This document shows positions 18,922 through 27,472 of a stretch of 64,000 nt of DNA, piece by piece. The translations under genes and the position numbers were made by a program. The notes beneath the pieces are model-generated. The model saw nothing but the letters and a program-made list of their open reading frames with translations, was not told the origin of the DNA and ran no database searches. The stretch spans positions 124,001 through 188,000 of the forward strand of contig NZ_CP083350.1 in NCBI RefSeq assembly GCF_020035535.1, given 5' to 3'. How positions within the stretch are numbered: the first letter of the stretch is position 1; every line of letters begins with the position of its first letter. This stretch comes from Ensifer adhaerens (GTDB lineage Bacteria > Pseudomonadota > Alphaproteobacteria > Rhizobiales > Rhizobiaceae).

Positions 18922-18945
18922 AAGGGGGCGGCAAACCGCCCCCTT
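18922..18945 (-). terminator. Rho-independent terminator after the imidase/deacetylase gene
   Basis: A 10-bp stem (AAGGGGGCGG / CCGCCCCCTT) with a 4-nt loop. Read on the minus strand it is followed by TTTAGACATTTTTG. It starts 8 bp after the stop at 18953 and separates the transporter operon from the GTPase operon. Confidence 0.8.
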
Positions 18946-18952
18946 GGGCTGG

Positions 18953-19834
18953 TTATTTCTTGCGCGGGAAGCGCTTGGCGAAATCGTCGGCGATCTCGTT
19001 CATCGTCACGAACTTCACGCCCGGATGCTTGATCATGTGGGCATAGAGCCGCTCGAGCATCATCAGAACCTGCGGGCGTCCGGCGACATCCGGGTGAATG
19101 GTAATCGGAAACACGGCATAGTCCATCTCGCGATAGACCCAGTCGAACTGGTCGCGCCAAATCTGCTCGATATCGTGCGGATTGACGAAGCCGTGGCTGT
19201 TCGGCGACTTCTTGATGAACATCATCGGCGGCAGATCATCGAGATACCAGGAGGCCGGGATTTCGATCAGATCGGTTTCCTTGCCGCGCGTGAGCGGCAC
19301 CATCCAGTCCGATGGTTTCTTCGAATAGTCGATCTTGGTCCACTTGTCGCCGACACGCACATAATAGGGCGTGAAGTCGTTGTGCATCAGCGAGTGGTCG
19401 TACTTGATGCCACGTTCAAGCAGCAGCTCGTTGGTAACGTTGGAGAACTCCCACCAGGGGGCGACATAGCCGGTCGGCCGCTTGCCCGACAGTTTGGTGA
19501 CGAGCTCGATGCACTTGTCGAGCACTTCGATTTCCTGCTCGCGGGTCATGGCGATCGGGTTTTCGTGGGTGTAGCCGTGAATACCGATCTCGTGTCCGGC
19601 ATCGGCGACCGCCTGCATCTGTTCCGGGAAGGTCTCGATCGAGTGCCCGGGGATGAACCAGGTGGTCTTGATGCCGAAACGTTCGAACAGCTTCAGCAAC
19701 CGCGGACTGCCGACCTCGCCGGCAAAAAGACCGCGCGAGATATCGTCCGGCGAATCCTCGCCCCCGTAGGATCCGAGCCAGCCGGCAACCGCATCGACGT
19801 CGATGCCGAAGCTGCAGAGGATTTCCTTGGCCAT
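18953..19834 (-). CDS. CE4-fold polysaccharide deacetylase-like hydrolase (imidase/HpPgdA type)
   Basis: 293 residues, no signal peptide, NodB/CE4 fold. The N-terminal metal motif is [19 protein letters not shown] instead of TFDDG, and the second is [12 protein letters not shown]. The sequence resembles the subgroup that includes H. pylori PgdA-type cytoplasmic deacetylases and, as I recall, the Zn-dependent imidase of Pseudomonas putida, also about 293 residues. Given the adjoining hyuAB, amidase and importer, hydrolysis of a cyclic imide or ureide is more likely than cell-wall deacetylation. AAGGAG precedes the ATG. It is the last gene of the transporter operon. Confidence 0.82.
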   Translation of the reverse strand: MAKEILCSFGIDVDAVAGWLGSYGGEDSPDDISRGLFAGEVGSPRLLKLFERFGIKTTWFIPGHSIETFPEQMQAVADAGHEIGIHGYTHENPIAMTREQEIEVLDKCIELVTKLSGKRPTGYVAPWWEFSNVTNELLLERGIKYDHSLMHNDFTPYYVRVGDKWTKIDYSKKPSDWMVPLTRGKETDLIEIPASWYLDDLPPMMFIKKSPNSHGFVNPHDIEQIWRDQFDWVYREMDYAVFPITIHPDVAGRPQVLMMLERLYAHMIKHPGVKFVTMNEIADDFAKRFPRKK

Positions 19835-19867
19835 GGTATGTCTCCTTCGTGTTTTTCGTTCAAAAAG

Positions 19868-20974
19868 TCAGGCTGGGATGACGGTTGCTTCGCCCGGCTG
19901 CCAGCTCAGAAGAATGTCGGCACCGACGGGGAAGGCGTCGGGCTGGTACTTGTCGACATGGGCCTCCAGCGAGACGGTGCGTCCGTCCGGAAGTGCCGCC
20001 GTCAGATGCGAAACATGACCGACGACGTCGAAGCGCCGCACGTTGGCGGCGACGACGTTGCCACCGTAGTTCGCGGCGATACGGTCGCGGTCTACACGTG
20101 CAGCTGCGTGAACTTCGATCGCCTCCGCCGGAATGACGACGTTGACGCGTGATCGGCCGGCGAAGGCGCCATTGACGCGCCCGGACAATTGGCCAACGGC
20201 AGTCGACACCAGAGCCCGCTCGCCGGAGGCACCATCCACCTCGCCATCGAAGATGGTGTTGTTGCCGATGAACTGGGCGACGAAGGCCGTATTCGGCCGT
20301 GTATAAAGCTGATGCGGCGGGCTGATCTGCTCGACCCGACCCTGGTTCATGACGACGATCCGATCCGACAGGGCAAGCGCTTCGGATTGGGCATGCGTGA
20401 CAAAGATGAAGGTCACGCCGAGCGTCTTCTGCAGCAGCTTGAGCTCGTTCTGGATCGCCTTGCGCAAATTGGCGTCGAGCGCGCCGAGCGGTTCGTCGAG
20501 CAGCAGAATGTCGGGCTCGACCACCAGGCCGCGCGCCAGAGCGATGCGTTGCCGCTGGCCGCCGGAGAGCCGGTCGGGCTTCTTATCGGCAATGTCTTCC
20601 AGGCCAAGTGTCGCCAGGATGCGGTCGACCTTCGCGTCGCGCTCCGCCTTGGCCATGCCTTTCACCTCCAGACCGTAGCCGACGTTGCGGCGCACCGTCA
20701 TGTGCGGAAAAAGCGCGTAGCTCTGGAAGATCATCGAGGTCGGCCGATGCTCGGGCCGCACGTCGTTCATCCGCTTGCCCTTGATCAGCATGTCGCCGGA
20801 GGAGATCGCCTCGAAACCAGCGATCATCCTGAGCGTCGTCGTCTTGCCGCAGCCGGAGGGGCCGAGGAACGCGATGAACTCGCCCTTGGCGACGGACAGG
20901 TTGAAGTCGATCACGGCAGGCGTGCCGTTGTCATAGACCTTGCCGACATTGTTGAGTTCGAGGTCGAAGATCAT
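19868..20974 (-). CDS. PotA-like ABC transporter ATP-binding protein (second of two in operon)
   Basis: A 368-residue ATPase of the spermidine/putrescine/Fe type. It has Walker A GPSGCGKTT at about residues 38-46, signature LSGGQRQR, Walker B ILLLDEPLGALD and a C-terminal TOBE_2 domain. The ATG at 20974 with GGAGAG 6 nt before it fits the family N-terminus; the frame upstream to 21148 has no ribosome site. It follows the binding protein after a palindrome and precedes the imidase-like gene. The operon already encodes another PotA-like ATPase (25841-26917). Confidence 0.92.
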   Translation of the reverse strand: MIFDLELNNVGKVYDNGTPAVIDFNLSVAKGEFIAFLGPSGCGKTTTLRMIAGFEAISSGDMLIKGKRMNDVRPEHRPTSMIFQSYALFPHMTVRRNVGYGLEVKGMAKAERDAKVDRILATLGLEDIADKKPDRLSGGQRQRIALARGLVVEPDILLLDEPLGALDANLRKAIQNELKLLQKTLGVTFIFVTHAQSEALALSDRIVVMNQGRVEQISPPHQLYTRPNTAFVAQFIGNNTIFDGEVDGASGERALVSTAVGQLSGRVNGAFAGRSRVNVVIPAEAIEVHAAARVDRDRIAANYGGNVVAANVRRFDVVGHVSHLTAALPDGRTVSLEAHVDKYQPDAFPVGADILLSWQPGEATVIPA

Positions 20975-21093
20975 CGTGGCTCTCCGGAGCTTGTCTGAAA
21001 TCGCGGCTATCCGGCGCATGGCCCCGGCCATCCCGACCGTTCGTATGTGAGACGACCGGGTGGTCGCTCGGAGCCATGCACCATGTCTCAAAA

Positions 21094-21115
21094 GCCGGGC
21101 GGCGCGCCGCCCGGC
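21094..21115 (-). terminator. Stem-loop after the binding-protein gene
   Basis: A perfect 22-bp GC-only palindrome followed on the minus strand by TTTTG, 8 bp after the binding-protein stop. It is probably a partial terminator that sets expression of the binding protein above that of the downstream ATPase. Confidence 0.65.
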
Positions 21116-21123
21116 GTGTTCGA

Positions 21124-22356
21124 TCAGGCGTTCAGGAACTCGTCCCACTTCTGGATCAGGTGATCGTATTCATCCGGCCACTGGTGCCAGTAGGCGACGT
21201 TCTTGGCGCGCTCCTCGAGCGAGCCGCCGTCACGCAGGTCGCCTTCCTTGATGCCGCGCTCCGCAGCACCGACCCAGGGCTTGCCCTCGTACCAGAAGGC
21301 GTATTTTTCCGGCGCCATGACGTTCTTGATGTTGGTCGAGGGCGAATAGTAGCCCTGTTCCGAAACGGTGATGCCCGGTTCGCCCGAGAGCCAATAGTCG
21401 GCATAGGCGATGACGGCTTCCTTGTTCGTCGTGCCGGCGATCATCGCAGGTCCGATCGCCCAGCCGCGATAGCCTTCCTTCGGCACGGCGTAGCGGCAGG
21501 GCTTGCCCTGCGCCTTGACGGCCATGACGGCCGGCTGCCAGGCGTCGCAGACCACCATTTCGCCCGATGCCATCAGGTTGACGAGTTCGCCGAAATCACC
21601 CCAGAGCGCACGGAACTGACCGTCCTTCTTCTTGGAGATCAGGAAGGCGGCGGCCTCGTCGATTTCAGCCGCGGTCGGGTTGCCCGGGTTCTTGACGTCG
21701 GAAAGGCCAAGCGAGTTCATCGCCATGATCGCCTGACCGATCGCGATCAGCGGATCGGTGTTGATGCCGGACTTGCCCTTCCACTTCGGATCGAAGATCG
21801 CCGCCCAGCTATTGGCCTCCTCGGCCGAAAGAACGTCCGGATTGTAGCCGATGGAGTCGTAGTTATAGACGGCCGGCACCATGTTGAGCGAGGCCTGGCT
21901 ATCGTCGGTCCAGATCTGCCCGACGATCTGCGCGGCGCGATCCCACTTGTCGCTGGGGGTGGTGAAGGTATCGCGAATATTCGCCCAGTTCTTCAGGGCC
22001 GAGGCCGGGATCGGCTCGACATTGTTGGTCATGACGATCGAGGGCAGGCGTTCGGCGATGATCTCCCAGCAGTCATAGTCCTTGGAGCCGGAGAGGATTT
22101 TCGTCTGTGCGTCCGGGAAGGTCGCCGCCGTTCCCGAGGTCCCGCCGACGCCGGCAGCCGCCTTGAACTGCTCGAGGATGCGCTCCTGCACGGTCACCGA
22201 GAGACCGATGGTGCGAAGCTGCTGGCTAGCGAGGTCGCTTGCCTGTGCGAAGGCTGCGCGCGAGGAGAGGAACGGTGTTCCGCCTCCTATCGCGAGCGCC
22301 ATCATCCCGGCGGAGCGTTTGAGGAGCGAGCGGCGATTGATTTCCATACTAGGCAT
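21124..22356 (-). CDS. PotD-like periplasmic binding protein, Tat-type signal
   Basis: 410 residues, extracellular solute-binding protein family 1. The leader MPSMEINRRSLLKRSAGMMA carries a twin-arginine-like NRRSLLK motif, a hydrophobic core and an AFAQA cleavage site near residue 40, so Tat export of a folded protein is likely. The start at 22356 has GGAGAAG at about 6 nt. It lies in the operon with PotB/PotC-like permeases and two ATPases. The ligand is unknown; polyamine-type systems also carry amides, imides and opine-like compounds. Confidence 0.9.
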   Translation of the reverse strand: MPSMEINRRSLLKRSAGMMALAIGGGTPFLSSRAAFAQASDLASQQLRTIGLSVTVQERILEQFKAAAGVGGTSGTAATFPDAQTKILSGSKDYDCWEIIAERLPSIVMTNNVEPIPASALKNWANIRDTFTTPSDKWDRAAQIVGQIWTDDSQASLNMVPAVYNYDSIGYNPDVLSAEEANSWAAIFDPKWKGKSGINTDPLIAIGQAIMAMNSLGLSDVKNPGNPTAAEIDEAAAFLISKKKDGQFRALWGDFGELVNLMASGEMVVCDAWQPAVMAVKAQGKPCRYAVPKEGYRGWAIGPAMIAGTTNKEAVIAYADYWLSGEPGITVSEQGYYSPSTNIKNVMAPEKYAFWYEGKPWVGAAERGIKEGDLRDGGSLEERAKNVAYWHQWPDEYDHLIQKWDEFLNA

Positions 22357-22477
22357 TGTCTCTTCTCCAGTTTTCGTTGTTCCCCGGAGACCGTTCATCG
22401 GCCCCCATTCATCATTCGCCGCCACCGCGGCACTCAGTCCGGCGGCCTAAGCGCCCGCCGCACAATTCCAAGACCGA

Positions 22478-23251
22478 TCAGTAGCGCCCGACCAGGAGCC
22501 CGCCGTCGACAACCAGAACCTGACCGGTCATGTAGCGAGCACTGTCGGACGCCAGGAACGCGATGACCTCGGCGATATCTTCAGGGGTGCCGAGGCGCTT
22601 CATCGGGATGAACTCCGCCGCGGCTTCCGCGCCGGCGGGACCGAGCGAATTCTCTTCGGAGAGCAGCTGCGCCGTGCGGATGTAGCCGGGCGCCACGCCA
22701 TTGACGCGCACACCGTCAGCCGCGAGCTCGACCGCCAGTCCGCGGACGAGGCCAACGACGCCGGACTTGGCAGCGGAGTAATGGACATGCTCCTCCCAGC
22801 CATAGGCAACGCCCATGATCGACGAGAGCGCGACGATGCTGCCCTTGCCGCGGCGACGCATGCCGCCAGCCGCGGCGCGCGCCAGCCGGAAGATGCCCTT
22901 CAAGTCGATGTCGAAGGTGAGATCCCACTTGTCGTCGGTCAACTGGCCAAGCGGCGTGCGATGGGCAATCCCGGCATTGGCGACGATAACGTCGATATGG
23001 CCGTGGCGGCTTTCGACGTCGGCCACCAGTGCATCCGTCGCAGACGTCGAGCGCACATCGTAATAGGCGAACTCGGCCGAGCCGCCGGCAGCACGGATCG
23101 CCTCGACAGTGGCCGCACCCTCACGCTCTAAAATATCGGTTACGACCACATGGTCGCCCGCGGCTGCGAAGGACTTGGCGGTCGCCTGGCCGATGCCGAT
23201 GCCGGCACCGGTGACGATGACAATGCGGGAAGTCTTGGGAGGATTTGTCAT
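22478..23251 (-). CDS. SDR-family oxidoreductase 1
   Basis: A 257-residue classical short-chain dehydrogenase. It has the coenzyme motif VTGAGIGIGQA near the N-terminus, NAGIAH at about residue 93, a catalytic Ser-Tyr-Lys set (SSIMG...YSAAKSG) and C-terminal MTGQVLVVDGG. It uses NAD(P) to oxidise or reduce an alcohol/carbonyl. Two in-frame ATGs (23257, 23251) share one AGGAAAG site; I chose 23251 for spacing. It follows a second SDR by 14 bp inside the ABC operon, so it probably acts on the imported compound. Confidence 0.9.
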   Translation of the reverse strand: MTNPPKTSRIVIVTGAGIGIGQATAKSFAAAGDHVVVTDILEREGAATVEAIRAAGGSAEFAYYDVRSTSATDALVADVESRHGHIDVIVANAGIAHRTPLGQLTDDKWDLTFDIDLKGIFRLARAAAGGMRRRGKGSIVALSSIMGVAYGWEEHVHYSAAKSGVVGLVRGLAVELAADGVRVNGVAPGYIRTAQLLSEENSLGPAGAEAAAEFIPMKRLGTPEDIAEVIAFLASDSARYMTGQVLVVDGGLLVGRY

Positions 23252-23265
23252 TTCCATCTTTCCTG

Positions 23266-24012
23266 TCAAAGCATCACATCGCCGGAGTTCGGCCCAAGCG
23301 TCTGGCCAACGAAGAGGCTGGCCGCCGGCGATGCCAGAAAGGACACCGTGGCTGCGACCTCCTCCGGCTCGCCGAAGCGGCCGAGCGGCAATTGCTGTTT
23401 CTTGGCTGCGCGCCAGTCGTCCGAGAGTTCCATGACGAGCGGTGTATTGATCGGCCCGGGCGCGACGGCATTGACGCGAACGCCGCGGCTCGACACCTCG
23501 CGGGCCAGCGCCTTGGTCATGCCGATGATCGCGGCCTTGGCGCCGGAATAGTGGACGAGTTCGACGCCACCGATCTGACCGAGCTGCGAGGCGATATTGA
23601 CGATCACGCCCTCGCCGCGCTCAAGCATCGGGCGCAGCACCGCCCGGGTCATCAGGAACGTTCCGCGCACGTGAACCGCGAACATGCGGTCGAAGTCGCC
23701 GACCTCGAGGTTCTCGAACAGCGCCTGATGGGCGATACCGGCATTGTTGACGAGCAGAGTCGTCGTGCCATGAGCGCGCTCGCCGGCCTCCACGATTCCG
23801 CGAACATCGGCCTCATTGGAAACATCACCGGCCGCCGCGGTCGCCCTGCCGCCTGCCGCGATGATCTCCGCGGCGACGGCCTGGCTGCGCTCGGCAGAGA
23901 GATCGTTGACCAGCACGGCATATCCGTCAGTTGCGAGCCTCAAGGCGATGGCACGACCGATGCCGGAGCCGGCGCCGGTGATGATCGCGGCTGGCGAAGA
24001 AGCGTCTGCCAT
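23266..24012 (-). CDS. SDR-family oxidoreductase 2
   Basis: A 248-residue classical SDR. It has ITGAGSGIGRAIALRL, NNAGIAHQ, the catalytic NIASQLG...YSGAKAA set and a C-terminal VGQTLGPNSGDVML, unusual for lacking the common VDGG tail. The ATG overlaps the permease stop (TAATG). It is only moderately similar to the neighbouring SDR, so the pair more likely catalyses successive or alternative steps than being a fresh duplicate. Confidence 0.9.
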   Translation of the reverse strand: MADASSPAAIITGAGSGIGRAIALRLATDGYAVLVNDLSAERSQAVAAEIIAAGGRATAAAGDVSNEADVRGIVEAGERAHGTTTLLVNNAGIAHQALFENLEVGDFDRMFAVHVRGTFLMTRAVLRPMLERGEGVIVNIASQLGQIGGVELVHYSGAKAAIIGMTKALAREVSSRGVRVNAVAPGPINTPLVMELSDDWRAAKKQQLPLGRFGEPEEVAATVSFLASPAASLFVGQTLGPNSGDVML

Positions 24013-24857
24013 TACGCCTCCTCCTGGATCGCAACGCGCTTGGCGCGGCGCACCGACAGCGTCATCAAGGCCCCATAGGTGCCGAGCAGCGCGAAAGAGA
24101 AGAGCGTCGTCAGCACGCCGAAGGCGAAGACGTTCGGATGCACCTCGACCGAGAAGGTGCCGTAGATCGCAAGCGGCAGCGTCAGATCACGGCCCGAGGC
24201 AAAGAGCGTGCGTGAGAACTCGTCATAGGAGAGCGTGAAAGCAAAGAGCATCGCCGAGAGCACACCGGGGAAGATCAGCGGGAACGTAACCTTGCGGAAG
24301 GTGCGCGCCGGGGTAACCCCGAGCGACCAGGACGCCTCTTCCATGCTGGGGTCGAAGCGGTTGAAGATCGCAAGCATCACCAGGAAGGCGAAGGGGAACG
24401 TGTAGACCACATGCAGCACGAAGGCGGTGCCCCACCAGTGGCGGTCAATGCCGAGCGTATTGGCAACGAGCGCCATGCCGAGACCGACGAGCACGCCGGG
24501 CACCATCATGCCGAGGACGATGAGATAGAAGACCACGCCCGAACCGCGGAACTTGCGGCGAAAGGCCTGCGCTGCGGTGACACCCAGAACGGTCGAGACG
24601 ATCATGGTCATTACTGCGAGGCCGAGCGAACGCACCAGCGCCTGTTCGATCGGCAGCGGTGCAATACGCGACGGCGGCGTCAGGCCGAAGAGATGCTGGT
24701 ACCAATAGGTCGACCACTCGATGATCGGGAACTGCGGCCCACCTTCCGGTCCGGTCTGGAACGAAAGGATCGCGAGCACAGCAAGCGGTCCGTAGAGGAA
24801 GACCAGGAAGAGCGCGGTATAGGCGCCGAGGCCGAGTTTCATGCCGCTGGCGTTCAT
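24012..24857 (-). CDS. PotC-like ABC transporter permease
   Basis: A 281-residue inner-membrane permease (BPD_transp_1) with about six hydrophobic segments. The EAA loop region is EEASWSLGVTPARTFRKVTFPLIFPGVL (around residues 170-197). The start at 24857 has an AGGAAGG site. An open frame extends upstream but overlaps the preceding permease and is not coding. It pairs with the PotB-like gene 2 bp upstream. Confidence 0.92.
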   Translation of the reverse strand: MNASGMKLGLGAYTALFLVFLYGPLAVLAILSFQTGPEGGPQFPIIEWSTYWYQHLFGLTPPSRIAPLPIEQALVRSLGLAVMTMIVSTVLGVTAAQAFRRKFRGSGVVFYLIVLGMMVPGVLVGLGMALVANTLGIDRHWWGTAFVLHVVYTFPFAFLVMLAIFNRFDPSMEEASWSLGVTPARTFRKVTFPLIFPGVLSAMLFAFTLSYDEFSRTLFASGRDLTLPLAIYGTFSVEVHPNVFAFGVLTTLFSFALLGTYGALMTLSVRRAKRVAIQEEA

Positions 24858-24859
24858 GA

Positions 24860-25759
24860 TCAGAGTTCCTTCCTGAGGTCGACGACCCTGAGCAGAGCGG
24901 CGATGACGGCGCCCATCAGGATGGTGAGGACGACGCCGGCGACCGCAGCAAATGCCCATTTCAACGAGCCGACCTGGGTGACGATGATGTTTCCGAGCAG
25001 GTTGACCTTGCGGCCGGAGAGCGCTGCGGAGGTGGCGAACTCACCAAGCACCATGACCGAGACGAAGATCGCACCGACGACGACGCCCGGCATGGAGAGC
25101 GGCAGGATGATCGTGCGGAAGATCCGCCAGAAGCCGGCCCCTAGATCCTGCGCCGCCTCGATGACGGAGTGATCGATACGGCCAAGCATGAAGGCGATCG
25201 GCCCGACCATGAAGACGCAGTAGATCTGCGTCATGCCGATGATCACCGAGAGTTCCGAGAACAGGAGGACCTCGATCGGCGCATCGGTGATGCCGAGGTT
25301 CATCAGGATCATGTTGATCGCCCCTTCCTTGCCGAGCATGGGGCGCCAGGCGAGAACGCGGATAAGGAACGAGGTCCAGAAGGGAATGACGCAAAGGACG
25401 AGCAGAACCGTCTGTAGCGCCTTGTTCTTGACGAACAGCCCGACGTAGAGCGCCGCCGGGTAGCCGACGAGAACGGTGGCGACGAGCACGATCAGCCAGA
25501 TGCGTACCGTCGTCCACAGCGCGCCGAGATAGGTATCGCTGGTGAAAAAGGTGACCCAGCTTTTCAGCGTCAGCGTCGGCTCGATCTTGAAGGTGGTCTG
25601 CGTCCAGAAGGACACATAGACCATCATCAGCATCGGCAGGACGAGGAACAGGACCATCCAGAGAACGCCAGGGGCGAGCAGCCATAGCGCCTTCCCGGTG
25701 GGCTTCCTCTCAGTGACGGTTTCCGCTTCCGTCTGTTCCGCAACGGCCATCATGCTCAT
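24860..25759 (-). CDS. PotB-like ABC transporter permease
   Basis: A 299-residue permease. The N-terminal ~25 residues are cytoplasmic, followed by six predicted membrane segments; the EAA loop is IEAAQDLGAGFWRIFRTIILPLSMPGVV. It forms the heterodimeric channel with the following PotC-like protein. It is the second gene of the operon, 81 bp after the first ATPase. Confidence 0.92.
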   Translation of the reverse strand: MSMMAVAEQTEAETVTERKPTGKALWLLAPGVLWMVLFLVLPMLMMVYVSFWTQTTFKIEPTLTLKSWVTFFTSDTYLGALWTTVRIWLIVLVATVLVGYPAALYVGLFVKNKALQTVLLVLCVIPFWTSFLIRVLAWRPMLGKEGAINMILMNLGITDAPIEVLLFSELSVIIGMTQIYCVFMVGPIAFMLGRIDHSVIEAAQDLGAGFWRIFRTIILPLSMPGVVVGAIFVSVMVLGEFATSAALSGRKVNLLGNIIVTQVGSLKWAFAAVAGVVLTILMGAVIAALLRVVDLRKEL

Positions 25760-25807
25760 CTCTCAATCTCCGGGGACCAGCGCAGCACCGAGGCACAGGC
25801 TCTGGCC

Positions 25808-25852
25808 GTTTCAGTTGCGCGCGTTTCAGGCGTAGACGTTTCAAGCGTAGAC
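25808..25852. repeat. Three tandem 15-bp units at the 3' end of the ATPase gene
   Basis: GTTTCAGGCGTAGAC (25823-25837) and GTTTCAAGCGTAGAC (25838-25852) are adjacent near-identical copies, preceded by the degenerate GTTTCAGTTGCGCGC (25808-25822). The right copy contains the gene's last codons and stop (VYA-stop on the minus strand). The middle copy repeats VYA-stop in frame, a slippage duplication of the gene end. Confidence 0.7.
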
Positions 25853-26917
25853 AAGGGCGTCCTCCCGCTTCCAGACGAGCGCGTAGCGACCCTGATCCTC
25901 ATAGGCTTCAGGGGCGGCATGGCTGAGATGGGTCTCCACTTCGAAGACCCGCCCGTCATCCAGGGTGAAGAAGGAATTGACCGCAGCGCCGGAATATTCG
26001 CTGGCAACGAAGTTGCCTTCGACGCGGACCTCATCGTCACCTGTCGCCGCTTCGCGCGGGCGCACGGCAACGCGGTCGTAGCGGATCGCATAGGCCGGTT
26101 GCGTCGCGCGGGTTGCCGCGCGGCCGCCCAGCGAGAAGCGCCCGGCACTGCCGACAAAGGCGCCGCCCTCAAGACGCCCGGGAAAGAGGTTGTAGCAATT
26201 GAGGAAGCGAGCGACCGCCGGTGACGCCGGACGGTTGTAGATTGTATCGGAATCGGCCGATTGCGCGATCCGGCCGCGATCGAGCACCAGCACCGTGTCG
26301 CCCATTGCCAAGGCCTCGGTCTCACTTCCCGTCACGTGCAGGAAGGTCACGCCGCAGCGTTCGCGGATGGCGCGGAGTTCGGTGCGCATCCGGGCGCGCA
26401 GATTGGCGTCGAGCGCGCCGAGCGGCTCGTCGAGCAGGACCATACGCGGTTCGGTGACGAGCGTGCGCGCCAGTGCGACGCGCTGCCGTTGACCACCGGA
26501 AATCTGTGTGACGGCGCGGCCTTCGAGGCCGGTCAGGCCGACGAGAGCGATGATGTCCTTCACCCGAGCATCGATCACCCTGCGGTCCGTCACCGCTTCG
26601 ACCTCCCGGTTTTCCAGGCCGAAGGCGATGTTCTGGGCGACGGAGAGATGTGGGAAGAGTGCGAAGTTCTGGAACACGAAGCCGATGCCGCGCTGATGCG
26701 GTGCTACGGTGTCGATGCGCTTGCCGTCAAACACGATGCTGCCGCCGTCCGGATCTTCGAAACCGGCGATGACGCGCAGAAGCGTCGTCTTGCCGGAGCC
26801 ACTCGGCCCTAGGAGCGAGATATAGGCGTCGCCCGGCAGCGCGAGGTCGATACCATCGAGCGCACGCATCTCGCCAAAAGCCTTGGTGACGTTCTTGAGC
26901 TGTAGGACTGTCGACAT
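25841..26917 (-). CDS. PotA-like ABC transporter ATP-binding protein (first of two in operon)
   Basis: A 358-residue ATPase. It has Walker A GPSGSGKTT at about residues 37-45, an ABC signature with Ile (ISGGQRQR), Walker B MVLLDEPLGALD and a TOBE-type C-terminal domain. The ATG at 26917 with AGGAAAA before it is chosen; the frame is open to 27013 without a ribosome site. It is the first gene of the importer operon, opposite the divergent GntR gene. Confidence 0.92.
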   Translation of the reverse strand: MSTVLQLKNVTKAFGEMRALDGIDLALPGDAYISLLGPSGSGKTTLLRVIAGFEDPDGGSIVFDGKRIDTVAPHQRGIGFVFQNFALFPHLSVAQNIAFGLENREVEAVTDRRVIDARVKDIIALVGLTGLEGRAVTQISGGQRQRVALARTLVTEPRMVLLDEPLGALDANLRARMRTELRAIRERCGVTFLHVTGSETEALAMGDTVLVLDRGRIAQSADSDTIYNRPASPAVARFLNCYNLFPGRLEGGAFVGSAGRFSLGGRAATRATQPAYAIRYDRVAVRPREAATGDDEVRVEGNFVASEYSGAAVNSFFTLDDGRVFEVETHLSHAAPEAYEDQGRYALVWKREDALVYA

Positions 26918-27472
26918 CGTTTTCCTGCCCGTTATCGCCGACCGGCTACCAGCCAACGCTTCGCCCTCGCCGGCGCCGATCAGGCATCCGAACGCACATG
27001 CGATAGCGATCACGCATGGGTCACATGCGCGGCTGAGATCACGGTCCTCTGCGATTTAAAAAATAAGTTCCACCTGCACGCTTCTTCTGAGCGCTTGCAT
27101 GTCACGAACCATGACATGAATGATTTTTGTATGCAATAGACTTTTATTCGGTTTTTGTCGGATGCAGATGCGTGGCAATATTGCGCCTTAACCCAAGAAG
27201 GCGACACTTCCGTTCATCGCCACGCAGCGGTCATCAAGTCATCCGCGAAACACTGTGGAATTGCGCATTTCATCGAGCGCAACCGCCACAACTCCTCAAC
27301 TTGACTGCAGCCTGTGCCGCCTTCGCAAGGCTCCGCGCTCCTGCAGAGGCGAAACGCCTTTCCATGACAACACAATGGACAACCGCGCAGAAAAATGCAC
27401 ATGTGTATTCAATATGCATTTATTTTGCGCTGTCACGGTCACCGGCAAGTGGCGTAAAGAAAGGAGACGACT
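26918..27472. promoter_or_regulatory. Divergent promoter region with repeated TGTAT(G/T)CAATA sites
   Basis: 555 bp between the importer operon and the GntR gene hold no gene and are AT-richer than the flanks. The motif TGTATGCAATA at 27128-27138 recurs as TGTATTCAATA at 27404-27414. The first sits in TTGTATGCAA, one base from the perfect palindrome TTGTATACAA, the style of FCD-type GntR operators. Binding of the divergent GntR protein is inference. Confidence 0.5.

Noticed and set aside
21076-22566. 496-codon plus-strand frame opposite the PotD-like gene
   Set aside because: It is a shadow of a Tat-exported binding protein with clear family motifs and has no ribosome site.
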